Below, one piece after another: positions 22,895 through 35,400 of a stretch of 64,000 bases of DNA. A program made the translations under genes and the position numbers. Source of the stretch: Hygrophila difformis. Its lineage: Eukaryota; Streptophyta; Magnoliopsida; Lamiales; Acanthaceae. Within the stretch, counting starts at the first letter, position 1. Each line of letters starts with the position of its first letter. Below the pieces are notes generated by a model that ran no database searches, had not been told where the DNA came from, and worked only from the letters and a program-made list of their open reading frames with translations. The DNA lies in NCBI GenBank assembly GCA_030278955.1, contig JAOANR010000012.1, positions 585,858 to 649,857 of the forward strand, in the 5' to 3' direction.

Positions 22895-25075
22895 TTATCC
22901 TTGGAAGAAAATCCTGCTCCAGTGGACAAAGTTTGTCAGGCTGCAGGGCAAGCAGTAATCACCCTCGTCATCCTGATTCTCCAACACTTTCTGGCAGTAG
23001 ATCCTGGGTCCTTGGAATATGAACAAATCAGGGGTCTCCAGACTTTCCATCAGACATGCAAAGACGTTGTTGCCGACGTATGCCATGACTGATTCGTCCG
23101 TCACCATCTTGTTGATCATTGCAATTCCCTGGTCCACCTGTTCCTTCTCCAGCTTGCTAAGCAGCATGAATCCTCTGACAAAGATTGATGCCTTATGATT
23201 GTCATCAATCCCTGGCTTCAGCAGTTCACAGGCCCTTTCCTCATTGCCTGCTCCGAATGCTTGCAGGGCTGGCACGAACTGGAGGTAGTAGTTGCCCGCG
23301 TCGACACACTTCTGCATGAGTTCCTCCTTTTCCGCCTCGACTCCTATCTCCCACATCTTAACGATTGTGGTTTCCAGTTCGCACCTCTTGTACACAATGG
23401 GGAGATCCCCAGCTACCTTGAACATCTTGCACACCCTTCTGGCAGCGAAAACCTTTTTGAGGTCATCCTCTCCTATGCGGGAGAGGATTTCTCCCAGAAG
23501 TTCCATTGGCAGGTCTAGTAGTTCGAGCATGTCCTGTTCTAGAGCTGGTCCTGGCAGGATGATGTCCCTGGCAAAGAGACATTGAAACTATTTTTAACAC
23601 GTTTTTTATACAAATATTCAAATTGAAAAATCAACATCCTTACATTTTGAGTTGTGCTCTAAATGTGAGTTAATTGATTTTACTTGAATTTATTGAGTCA
23701 TACCACGTATTAAAAGACAGGGAGTTAGATTATAGAATCTAACTGTTATTGCAACTAAAAAGTAAAGGAAATAAGAGAAGTAAGGGTCTTGGACCCTTAC
23801 CAATTTTTCTTAGACTAAAAATAGTTTAAAGATTTTTGAATGGTCAAAGGACCAAAATAAAGATTTTTATAGACTATTGAGCCTACAAAAGAAAAGTATA
23901 TATTTTTTATCACTATAAGAGTAATCAAAAGCATATAAAAAGGGAAAATGGATATTTAATAATGAAGAATTCAATACATAAGAAGAGTTATGCAATTACT
24001 AGGGCAAGGTGATGGACTAAGAGAAAAGAATGAATGAAAATAGAAACAAACATACACATGCAAAAAGGTCATTTTTGGATTTTATGGAAAGTGTTGACTT
24101 GTTTATTTAATGAAGTTGAAGGTGTGAGTGGTCCCCATTTGAGTTTTTGTTTTGGGAAATAGGTATTAATGGGTGAGCAAAGTTGCTACCTTGTTTATTC
24201 CCCACATATCCCAATGATAAACATGTCAACCACTTGAGTAAAAACATAATTCTGCCAACTATTGTCTTTTTAGACAAAAGTGCCATGCCAATAGTGTTTG
24301 GAAAATACTTGTCGGGAAAAATTTTGGCATGGTTTCCTTTGTAATACCATGTTTCCAGTGTATGCAAACATCAACTTTTTCAGTTGAGTTTGCAAGTGGT
24401 GGTAACAGGTACCCCACATGAGCATTTATTAAGAGGGTTGCACAATACATTACATGCAAACACAAAACAACAAACGAGAATAGTCCATTCACACCAGTAT
24501 CATGCAAAATTTTGCCAATAAATCATGCTTCAAAAACATAGATTCGGCAACATCATCAACATGCATATTCAACAACATTATCAAATATCCAGTAAACAAA
24601 ATAACACAGTGGTTGCAGGGGAAAATAAACCACTGTGTTTTCCCATTTTCATATCCTCAAAGATTAAACAAGCAACACAGGAACAACACATGATATGCAT
24701 AATCAAAATAATGGCAACAAATATTCACAATAACAGCAAAGATCGAATTTCTATGGGTTTTGAAGCCCAAAATTTTCAAAATAGAAGCATCCCTACACCA
24801 CAGAAAACTCGGACAGTAATAATGGCAGTTCGAACTCAGGCAAGAAAAAGCCCTAGTTTGGACTACTCTGTTATATCCTATTCCGGCCACACCCAACTCA
24901 TTCCGACCATTTCCCGACCACGCTCAACACGAAAACAGGCCTCATTCCCCTCCCCATTATCGATTTCGCAACAACGAAGAAAAACCAAAACTGAAATCGC
25001 AAGAATGAGAGTGCGAAATCGAAAACAGGACACTTACCCGACACTCTCAGTAGGATTAGACAAAGAAGACGCCAT
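22895..25075 (-). CDS. F-box protein, At1g67623-like, two exons, inside the Athila element
   Basis: F-box proteins are substrate-recognition subunits of SCF ubiquitin ligases. Exon 1 is 25038-25075 (ATG, MASSLSNPTESV), ending in a perfect donor GTAAGTG; exon 2 is 22895-23567 after TTTGCCAG. The two join in phase (38 + 673 nt), giving 236 residues with no stop. Residues about 30-70 form an F-box (LDLPMELLGEILSRIGEDDL, then RRVCKMFKVAGD). The rest (MQKCVDAGNYYLQFVPALQAF, and a RGFMLLSKLE segment) resembles the Sel1-like repeats of At1g67623-type plant F-box proteins; the C-terminal Cys/Trp-rich tail also fits. It is on the gag-pol strand, with its own TATA box at 25221-25230 and a pyrimidine-rich 5' leader of about 115 nt. 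The retained 1.47-kb intron argues against simple capture of a spliced mRNA. Family call fairly sure; function unknown. Confidence 0.75.
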
Positions 25076-25220
25076 TTTTGAAAGCTTGGGACGGATTCGA
25101 ACGGGGTAAGGTACTGGTTCGAGCTCTGGTTTCGCGAGGAAGAAGGGTTCGCGAATGGAGGGAATCGGGGAATGTTCTAAGTGTGGAGAGTGAAAGTGAG
25201 GGAAAAGAGGGGGAAAAGAA

Positions 25221-25230
25221 ATATATATAG
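25221..25230 (-). promoter_or_regulatory. TATA box of the F-box gene
   Basis: Minus strand CTATATATAT, about 146 bp upstream of the ATG and directly adjacent to palindrome array B. The sequence between is CT-rich, as plant leaders often are. Confidence 0.6.
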
Positions 25231-25244
25231 GGTGAGGGATATGG

Positions 25245-25855
25245 GGTAATTCGGTCTATTGGATACCGAACCAACAATTCGGTCTAGACCGAATTGATGT
25301 GGTCTCCAATTGTTTGTGAGGGATTCGGTCTATTAGGCCAATTCGGTCTAGACCGAATTGGCATGGAGACCGAATTGAGAGGAAAAACAAACAAACAAAC
25401 ACTTACTGTAATGTGGACTTTTGAAGTCAATTCGGTCTAGACCGAATTGGTCTAGAGACCGAATTACAGCAAGAAGACCGAATTTGGGTACTCAGGAAAA
25501 TAAAAGGGGATATGCTTTTGCGAGGCAATTCGGTCTATATGAGCAATTCGGTCTAGACCGAATTGCCTTATAGATCGAATTGCTCACTTGCAAGAATAAA
25601 ACTAAGGAATCAAAATGCCTTTTGTAGATCAATTCGATCTATTCAAAATCAATTCGGTCTAGACCGAATTGCTATAGACCGAATTGCTACATGGCCAAAT
25701 TTACACAAGGATGGAGCATGTGTCTTGGGAAGCCAATTCGGTCTCTTAGGCCAATTCGGTCTAGACCGAATTTGCTTGGAGATCGAATTGGTTAAAATTC
25801 CCCAGGTACACCTCCATCGTGATCTGTTTCAAACAATTCGATGTAGACCGAATTG
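25245..25855. repeat. Nested palindrome array B, upstream of the F-box gene
   Basis: Seven cassettes. Perfect 20-bp dyads centre near 25285, 25350, 25438, 25555, 25660 and 25762; a partial unit is at 25832-25855. Typical order is half-site, 3-10 bp, full dyad, 2-10 bp, inverted half-site, then 40-50 bp of unrelated sequence. This is the most regular and best conserved of the arrays. Confidence 0.92.
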
Positions 25856-26207
25856 GTTTGAGATACAAAGAAGATCACAATCAACACTTAGAAAAATTTT
25901 GAAAATTTTCAAATTTTCAAATTTACTGAAATTACGGATTTTCTTAAGAAAAAGCATACCGAAAACACACATTTAAACAGAAGTATTACTCTATTATAAA
26001 TTGCTTGCATAAATTAGGTTGGATTAACACCCTCATTTTATGGATTTATTCCGGATTTTAAGTTTCTCTAAATTCCAAAATTACTCTCCATTAAATGTAG
26101 TATTAATCCAACCGGGAACCTGGTTTTTAGAGCTTTATCTTTCTTTTTGTTGGTTCCATGAATTCCTGCAAGGCAAACATAAGAAAATTATTAAATTTTC
26201 TCCAAAT

Positions 26208-26247
26208 ATCAACATCCTCACATTTAGAGTCTTAGTACTCTAAATGT
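26208..26247 (-). repeat. Recurring motif with hairpin after Athila pol
   Basis: atcaacatcctcacattt at 26208-26225 overlaps a perfect inverted repeat (acatttagagt / actctaaatgt, 26220-26247, 6-base loop). Diverged copies of the motif are at 23630-23647 (with a related imperfect hairpin to 23666) and 21113-21130. On the minus strand it reads AAATGTGAGGATGTTGAT; it resembles the conserved GAGGACAATG-type motif seen after pol in Athila elements. Confidence 0.6.
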
Positions 26248-26323
26248 TTAGTTGATTTTTGGATACTTATCGTTCGAGGAGAATAAATATGTAATAAATA
26301 ATTATACAGATATATATATATAT

Positions 26324-29300
26324 TTATTGAGCATAGGCCGGCTCTGATGTCATTTGACTTCTTTTTCGGGGTCGAACTGTCCTAGATACTCCTTCAATCT
26401 GTGTCCATTCACCACCAGCTCCCTTTGTCAGTTCAAATCCTGCTCCACTTTCAAACACGTGCACCACTTCGTATGGCCCTTCCCATCTGGATTTAAGCTT
26501 TCCGGGGAACAGCTTTAACCTAGAATTGAATAACAAGACATTTTGGCCAACATAGAAGTGTTTAGACTTTATACGACGATCGTTTAACTTCTGGGTCCGC
26601 TCTTTGTAAATCCTCGAGCTTTCATAAGCTTGCGCACGTATTTCCTCAATTTCATTGAGATCCAACTTGCGCTTACTCTGAGCAACTCGTGGGTCAAAAT
26701 TAAGCGTTTTTACGGCCCAGTAGGCCTTGTGCTCTAGTTCTACAGGCAAATGACAGGCTTTTCCAAAGACAAGCCTGTATGGGGACATCCCAATGGGAGT
26801 CTTGAATGCGGTGCGGTATGTCCATAGAGCATCATTGAGTTTACGTGCCAGTCTTTGCGGGTTACCCCCACAGTAGCCTCGAGTATGTGTTTAATTTCGC
26901 GGTTAGATACCTCGACTTGGCCATTGGTTTGGGGATGATAAGGCGTGCCGATCTTGTGGAGAATCCCACTTCTGCTCATGAGATTTGCAAAAGCTTTGTT
27001 GACAAAGTGTGTTCTTCCATCAGATATGATTACCCTAGGTACACCAAATCTATTGAAAATGTTATTTTTCAAAAATTTGATGACTTGCTGACCATCGTTG
27101 GTTGGCAGCGCAACCGCCTCGACCCACTTGGACACGTAATCGACAGCTACCAAGATGTAGTGATTCCCATCAGATGTCGGGAATGGTCCCATGAAGTCAA
27201 TACCCCATACATCGAAAATCTCAAGGATGAGAATTCCTTTTTGCGGCATTTCATCCCTCTTGGAGATATTCCCTAATCTTTGGCATCTGTCGCAAGCCTT
27301 AACAAACGCCTTGCAATCCTCGTAAATGGTAGGCCAATAGAAACCACACTCGAGCACCTTGTGAGCTGTTCGAGTGGGGCCACGGTGACCTCCATATTCC
27401 GATTCATGACATTTTTTAGCGATTTGATAAGCCTCATGCTCAGTTACACATCGTCTAATAATCGAATCTGCACAATGCTTAAAGAGATAAGGATATTCCC
27501 AGAAGTAGTCAACTACATCTTGGTTGAACCTTGCTTTTTGTTTCTTGATCTGGAATGGTGGGGTTATTCCACATGCTAAAAAGTTAGCAATGTCGGAAAA
27601 CCATGGACAAGCTTGATCATGAAGGTGCAAGGCAAACAGTTGCTCATCCGGAAAATTTTCATTGACGGCTATCTCATTTTTATCATTTTCTATTCCAGAC
27701 AAATGGTCAGCAGCACCATTGTCTCTGCTTTTTCTATCTTTTATTATGATATCAAATTCCTGAAACAAAAGTACCCACCTGATTAATCGAGGTTTGGCAT
27801 CTTGTTTGCTAAACAAGTATCTCAGTGCAGAGTGATCGGTGTATACTATGGTTTTCGTACCAATGAGGTATTGTCTGAATTTATCAAACGCGAAAACCAC
27901 AGCATACATCTCTTTCTCCGTGGTGGTGTAATTGACTTGGGCTTCAGTCAGGGCATGGCTGGCGTAATGAATCACGCAGTGCCTTCCTTCCTTATGTTGC
28001 CCAAGAACTGCACCCACGGCGAGATCACTTGCATCGCACATTACCTCGAAAGGCATTGACCAATCGGGTGGTTGCACTATTGGAGCAGAAATCAAAATCT
28101 TCTTGAGCGTGTCAAAGGCTTGAACACACGCTTCATTTATTACAAAAGAATTTTCTTTACAAAGCAAATTAGTGAGCGGCTTGGCAATTTTAGAAAAGTC
28201 TTTAATGAATCTCCGGTAAAAACCGGCATGCCCTAAGAAACTCCTAACTGCTTTTATCGAGTTTGGTAAAGGAAGGTTGGATATGACTGAGACTTTGGCC
28301 CTATCGACTTCGATGCCCGCGCGCGAGATGCGGTGACCCAACACTATTCCCTCGGTGACCATGAAATGGCACTTTTCCCAGTTTAAAACTAGGTTAGTGT
28401 CCTCGCATCTTTTTAAAATTTTTGCAAGATTTGTCAAACATTCATCAAAAGTATCTCCATACACAGAGAAGTCATCCATGAAAACTTCAATGTATTTTTT
28501 GATAAATTCTGAGAAGCTAGACATCATGCATCGCTGAAACGTGGCAGGCGCATTGCAAAGTCCAAAAGGCATGTGCCTGTACGCAAAAGTTCCATATGGG
28601 CACGTGAAAGTGGTCTTATCATGATCTTCACTAGCTATTACAATCAGATTGTAACCAGAGTACCCATCCAAAAAGCAGTAGTACTCCCTCCCGGCCAACC
28701 TCTCCAGCATCTGATCAATGAATGGCAAGGGAAAATGATCCTTCCGCGTAGCGGTGTTGAGCTTCCGGTAGTCGATGCAGACTCTCCAACCGGTCACTGG
28801 ACGTGTCGCCACTTCTTCTCCTTGCTCATTAGTCGTTATGCACATCCCCCCACGCTTAGGTACTACCTGCACTGGGCTAACCCATTTACTGTCAGATATA
28901 GGATAGATGATACCAGCATCTAAGAGCTTGATAACTTCTTTCCTTACCACTTCTTGCATATGGGGGTTCAGACGCCTTTGTGGTTGCCTAGAAGGCTTGT
29001 ACTCCTCTTCCATTAAAATTATGTGCATGCAAACAGAGGGGCTTATTCCTTTTATATCAGAAATGGTCCATCCAATTGCATGTACATATTTCTTTAGAAT
29101 GTCTACCAGAGCTTTTTCTTGTTCCTGTGTCAGCTTGGCTGACACAATTACAGGTAACCTTTTATGTTCAGCGAGAAAAATGTACTTAAGATGATCCGGA
29201 AGTATTTTAAGTTCAAGCTCTGGCGGACATTCAATGGAAGGGAGTAATTTGCGAGAAATGGTTGGGGGTGAAAGATCAGATTTACCTTCAGGACCCTGTG

Positions 29301-29736
29301 TCAGTACAGGGTCCACTTCCTCTTCAGTGGTGCTCTCTTCCTCCTCAGGAGTGAATTCAACACCGTCAAACTCTTCAAGATCCCCAGTGATAGGGTCTTC
29401 GAAGTGAACAGCGTTGCAGCTTCTTTGTTGCTCAGCACCTCCAGGTGTCAGTACCTGTTTTGAAACTTTGTCTGTCATCACAGTCATAGAGTCTATGCTC
29501 TCATCCTCACACCTACTTTCTATTACATCAAACATGGAACAAGATCCCTCATTCGGGAATTTCTGCATCTCCTCCATGTCAAAAGAGATTTCTCGATTAT
29601 CTACCCTCAATGTGACTCTTCCAGATGTGGCATCAATCAGTGCACCGCCAATGGCCAAAAACGGGCGTCCCAGGATAAGTGGCATTTCAGAGTCCTCTTC
29701 AATGTCAAGGATGATGAAGTCAACCGGGAAAAGGAC
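26324..29736 (-). pseudogene. Athila pol: protease end, RT, RNase H, integrase
   Basis: Directly continues the gag-protease frame after one stop. Reading downwards: protease end [19 protein letters not shown] with [11 protein letters not shown] and the FMDDFSVYG box (about 28457-28483); RNase H with [13 protein letters not shown] and [10 protein letters not shown]; integrase zinc finger (GGHRGPTRT, then CDRCQRLG); DDE core with [10 protein letters not shown] and IISDGRTHF, then [17 protein letters not shown] frameshift near 26830 moves the C-terminal integrase ([17 protein letters not shown] and onwards, ending at 26324) to another frame. All catalytic motifs are readable. Confidence 0.92.
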
Positions 29737-32313
29737 TTAGCCGGTCTTAACTACCACATCCTTGAGGATTCCTACGGGCTTAGTGATTGATCTGTCTGCC
29801 AGTTGCAGTTTCATCTTGACCGGTTCGATCTCTCCGAGCCTTAGGCGAATTGCCATGGCTAGAGGCATCACGTTGATGCTGGATCCTAGATCACATAAAC
29901 CCATGCTCACTTTGGCCTTTCCAATCTGTACTGGTAGCGTGCAACATCCAGGGTCCTCTTTCTTTTCGGGCAGCTTCCTCTGAACTATGGCACTGCATGT
30001 GCTGTTGAGAATGATCACCTCCTCCTGCTCTACCTGCCTTTTCCCTGAAATCAATTCTTTCAAGAACTTAGCATAGGTGGGCATTTCTGAAATCATTTCC
30101 ACGAGAGGAATGGTTATCTCTACAGACTTTAACCGTTCTAGAAATTTCTTGAATTTAAGGTCATGTTCCTTATTTTTAAGACGTGCAGGGTACGGCACCC
30201 TTGGCATGTACTTATTATTATCAATTTTTGGTGGTAAAGAGAAGGAAGTTGTACCTTCACCCATACCCTTTTCAGCTTCATTTGCAGCTTCAGCCTGCGG
30301 GTTTGCTGTATCTGATTTATCCTTTACCAGCTCAACACTTTCATCTCCTTCAACCTTTTCCTTTTCCTTTTCCACCTCCAATGAAACCTTTACTTTCATA
30401 GTTTTCTTCTTTGCAGATCCAACATTTCCCTTCAGAGTCTTGCCTCCCCGCAATGTGATTGCCTTGCATTGCGAGTTGGCTTGCGTGCTGCTCGGCAGTG
30501 TTCCTTTCCCTCTGTTCTGCAATTCCTTAGCCAACTGGGTGACCTGCGTCTCCACATTTTTGATTGATGACTGCAATTGCCGGTTTATCTCCCTTTGATT
30601 GGAAATAAACTCAGTCATCAAATTCTCCAGGCGAGATGGTGGCTTTTGGTTATATTGCTGATTCTGATCAGGTTGGGCTTGGAAGTTTTGGAAATTCTGG
30701 CCTTGGTTTTGGTTGGGCCTCTGTTGGATATGGGGTTGAAAGTTCTGATTCTGATTCTGGAAGTTCTGAACTCTCTGCTGAACGAATCCTTGGTTCTGAG
30801 GTCTGAAGTTCTGCTGAAGATTCTGGTTTGCGAACTGGTTAGGCTGGTTTGGCTGTGTCAACAAATGCGCATTGAGTGCATTATTGTTGGAATAGGAGAG
30901 GTTGGGGTGGCGGTTCTGGTAGTTCCCTGCGTAATTGCAGCTTTCGGTAGCTAGTTGTTGACATGTGTCAGTTGGATGTGGTCCCTGACATAGCCCACAA
31001 ATTGCTCTCGATTGTTGTGCTTGCACTTGGCTAGATGAGGCTCCTGCCTGAGAAGTACCTGCTCCCTTTCCTTTCTCATGTCCTAGCTATATCGCAGCTA
31101 CCTGTTCCTGCAATTTTTCGAAATCTGTTTTTCCTTCACTCACAGCAAAAACTTTTCTAGGAGGGTCCACCTTCTTGTCACTGCTGTTCAATACAGATCT
31201 ATTGACAGACATTGTCTCAATCTTTTCCCAGGCTTGATCCATGGGCAAATGGAGTAAATGTCTTCCACCTGCAGCGTCCAACATCATTCTCCATGGATGG
31301 GTGAGTCCTCCATAGAATTTCCTCAGTTTCTCCCACGGTTGATATCCGTGTTGGGGGCATCGCCTTAAGAGGCTGGAGAACCTCTCCTTTGCGTCATACA
31401 ATGACTCGTCCGGCTTCATCTTGAACTCTCCAATTTTCTCTCGTCCCTCGTCTATCTTAGATTCAGGAAAGTACTTTAACAGAAAACTCCTCACCAAATC
31501 TGCCCAGGTACTCCTCTGATTTATGGGTAATGATTTATACCAATCCCTGGCACCACTAAACAAAGAAAAGCGAAACAACATTAGTCTTATAGCATCAGGT
31601 GAGACTCCCTGATTTTTTATTGTGTCGCAGAGCTCCAGGAAGGTTTGGAGATGATCATGGGGATCCTCATGATTTGCACCGCAGAATTGATTGTTTTGCA
31701 CCAAATTAATGAGTGCCGGTTTGAGCTCAAAATTGCGTGCAGGAAATTGTGCTCTCCCAGGTCTATCCAGATAGGGCTCCACGATGGGCTGCATAAAATC
31801 AGCTGCTGCTTGCTGCTGTTGATTTCCTTGCTTTGCTTGGTTTTGATACTGCTGGTGGTAGTTGGGATTCTGTTGAAAAATATTATCGGGATCATGAGGG
31901 TTGTTTTGGAACTGGTCCTGATTGAAGGCTTGATTCTGGTATTGCTGGTTTGGTATATTTTGATTTTGTTGGTTATATTGGTTAGGGGGTGGTGGTTGTT
32001 GGTGGAATTGCTGATACTGTTGCTGATATGGATTAGGTAGATTTTCCTCTTCGTTGGCACGATTCGGGTGTTCTACCATACCCCTATCAGCTCCATTACC
32101 AGGATTATTGGGTGGTTGGTCTATTGGTAATATCGGGGGAATGTCCTGGTTCTCTGCCATATCAGATATTTCGCTGCTTGTGGTTTCTGGTGAGGTACGA
32201 GTCCGGGCTTCTTGCTCTTTCCTTCGTCTGGCTTGCGCCCTCAGTTGGCGAGCGGTCCTTTCTATTTCTAGATCGAACGGTAGCTCAGGCAATGTGGCCT
32301 TTCTCCTTTGCAT
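29737..32313 (-). pseudogene. Athila gag and protease start
   Basis: ATG 32313 (MQRRKATLPELPF) follows the PBS. A strongly Gln/Asn-rich segment (about 31800-32040) precedes the gag domain (REKIGEFKMKPDESLYDAKERF). One in-frame TAG interrupts at about 31087; the frame resumes with the Athila-type zinc finger CGLCQGPHPTDTC, a second Q/N-rich stretch, coiled-coil-like sequence and the protease (CDLGSSINVMPL). A second in-frame TAA is at 29737-29739, inside the protease domain. No frameshift is needed from 32313 to 26830, so only two point nonsense changes break this stretch. Confidence 0.9.
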
Positions 32314-32440
32314 AAGCAGTTTGTATCAAGATTTGACAGCACCTGCACAACCCCCAGGTAGTAATGGTTCAAGAATATATACAAAAACTATCTATGAGTA
32401 AATCAGGAGTGTAGTTCTCTTAATAAACGGCACTGCATCC

Positions 32441-32458
32441 TCCCCGGCAACAGCGACA
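32441..32458 (-). promoter_or_regulatory. Athila primer binding site (degenerate tRNA-Asp type)
   Basis: Minus strand TGTCGCTGTTGCCGGGGA begins at the LTR edge. Compared with the canonical tRNA-Asp complement it differs at two positions; the perfect version sits inside the LTR at 32746-32763. Confidence 0.75.
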
Positions 32459-35400
32459 TGAAACTTTTGACAGTTTCGTCAACACGAGCTTTTTCTAAAA
32501 TATCCCAATTTGAATTTATTAAATGAAAAGAGTTATGATTCTTGGGAAAGGGGTTTAAGGATATGTTCCACTTTTTATTACTCCTGTGGGAGACTTTGAT
32601 TTCAAACGGCGCTGTGGAACTCCCTGGCATGAAACTTTTGACAAATTTCTTGGTGCAGCTGGGGTAGACAGTTCAATCTTGACAGACATCAGCGCTCAAT
32701 ACTTAATATAGTATCATTTATTACATCTGTCTGCCATACTGAAGGTCCCCGGCAACGGCGCCATGAAACTTTTCATAATTTCATGTCATGAAGTTCCTTG
32801 CCATGAAACTTTTGACAAGTTCCCACTATATGAGTATTTTCTGAAACATAATAATCCTGGTTTTATTTTATTTAATGAAACCAATTTATGAAGATGGAGT
32901 TGGAGTTAGGGATATATTTATAGGTTGTCACGTTTTTATTACTCGTGTTAAGAAACTGTGCCCCCGAAAGCGCACGGTGTCAAAAATTGCAGTAATTTAT
33001 AGTAAGACTGGATCGTTCACTGGAGGATGTGCGATAGAAGCAGGGCCCACGTCGTTTACTAAGATTTTCCACTCGGTTACTCGATTCAAGTTTTACAATT
33101 ATTTCTAACAACTACTTGACAATAATTTAAACTAGATTATGAAAGCAGTGAAATATTATTCTACAAAGCATGGTAAATTTAGTCTAAAAAGCGATTAAAT
33201 TCTATTCTAAGAAAGCAATGAGAATTATGCTAAGAAAGCGAATAAAATTATTCTACGAAAGCAGATTTAAAATGTGACAGAAGGGACAGGGAGAAGATAA
33301 TAAGGATTGGACAAGATTCAGATGAAATATAAGTAAACTTCCATTTTAATACACAGATCTTTGTTTGGGGTAGTTCGTCAGTTAGCTAACTCTCATGCTC
33401 TCTATACCATGTTCCCTTTAACAGACAGGTACTTATAGTGAGAGTTTACATGCTCTTAAGACAGCAAATTCTAAGATACCACAGACGCATAACTACCCTT
33501 GCAATGCACTGCTGAGGTATATTATTTATCTGTGGTGGACAAGCAACACCTGACAAATCATTAGTTGACATGCCAAGTACTCCTATCATCCCCCTTGTCA
33601 CACCCAAAGTCCAAATCTCACCCCGAACTAATCCATAACTCTTAAACCTTACAACCGGCGGCCAACCTCTAATTCTTCCGAGTGACCTCTATGAAAGCAT
33701 TTTAAAGAAAGCGATAAAGAAAGCAGTAAAGAAAGCATTTAAAACCTATCACTCGGAAGTCTTAAAAGATCATCACACTCCGTTAGTATAAAAGAGCCCC
33801 TGGTCTTGGTGACCAGATGCAGATTTAGAACTTCCCAAATATCAGTAAGCCACAGGGCTTATAACATCCGGTTAGTTACGAGATACAAACATGAGTGGAA
33901 CAGACCTATGAAGATCTATTCCGAATGTACTCATTCGAGACTCAATTTTAGGCATTGGCGGGAGAAGATAGTAGTTGAAAGAATACTCAACCCTACCTTA
34001 GAAATTAACCAAGGCCTATATGTTGTTCCTCTAATATTAATTATCACATCTTATCCGAGTCCAAGTGGACACTGATTCGATGCAACACTTAATAAAAGAT
34101 TTCCAACACACATGAATTTTGAGAAACAATTAGATATTTGAAAATCATTCCCTAAACAGGTACTAAACTCTCAATTTAAACACAGATCCTTTTAGTCTAG
34201 GTGAGACCTAATCGCTGACTCTGCTTCTATGTTCTCAAAATCAACCCCCAGTAGGATATGAGTTAGTCATAACTGTTGAATTTATCCCTTACTCAGATCT
34301 GGTTTTGATAAAGTGATTTTTATGGAAATTTATTATGCAACATCTGATTTAAATCAAGATTTCTATGTCCAAGGAGAAGGATCTCCAAAATATTATAGAC
34401 CACACTATCTACATAATAATAGCATGCATACATGTATATGAGAAGCAAAATAAAGTACCCCAAAATATAGAGTGCGGTTAGACAGAATTTGATACACAAA
34501 GATGAATTAGCCTGAGATAAGAAGAAAATGGCTAAAGAGATGACAAAATAATTAGGGTTAATTGGATTGCAGTTATCTGTGGTCCAGTTAACCTAACTAT
34601 TAAGGTGAGATGATTTTAGACAGCAGAAGACCTTAGACGACGGTTGTCGCCGTCATCTTAGACTTCACTATCTGTGAATCTGGATGAAAACCCACATGTT
34701 CTATTACTGTAATAATTATTAGATAACATTGGCATATATCATCTATCATTACTACAACTCTAGATTCAGGTTCGAAATTAAGATAAATAAAAGAAAACTA
34801 TATCCGGATAGGAGTCAGCTGAGCAGCTGTTATAATCTCGGATGGACGAACCGCCAAGGCTTCCACCGACCACTATCCGGACCATGCAAAATAACAACTA
34901 GTAATTAATACTCAGAATACGAGCTAGTTATCCGTGTGGGAATAACATTATTCTGATATATTTCTTACTAGTTGTTCATACACACAATGAAAGAGAAAAT
35001 AATCAAAATTAAGAAAACGTTTTTGGTATTGTGTGAGTGTTAATCACGCAATAATTAAGACACTAATGAGTTGAGATGTGTAATGGATAAAATTAGGTGC
35101 GATGGGCCTAGGCCCAATACACCCATGCAACTTACACAACTCAAGAAATAAAATATTTTTGGAGTTTTGAAAGTAGAAGGAAGAAAGCAACTCGGTCTAT
35201 TGGGCAAAATGCAAATTAGACCGAATTGAGGATGCATGAGGTATGAAGTGACACCTACCCAATTAATCCTTGTAAAGTCATGAAGCATCCTCTAATTCGA
35301 ATTGTCAAAGCAATTCGGTCTAAACCGAATTGGACAATTCGAATTGATTAAGTCATTACTTCACTCAAATTTGGCTAAGGCATTTACCCCAGAAAGAGGG

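Noticed and set aside
25245..25855. CRISPR-like array (regular repeats with unique spacers)
   Set aside because: The setting is a plant retrotransposon. Repeats are perfect dyads with flanking half-sites, spacing is irregular (64-116 bp), and there are no cas genes.
26845..29740. Plus-strand open frames across the Athila pol region
   Set aside because: They are antisense shadows of the clear minus-strand pol domains.
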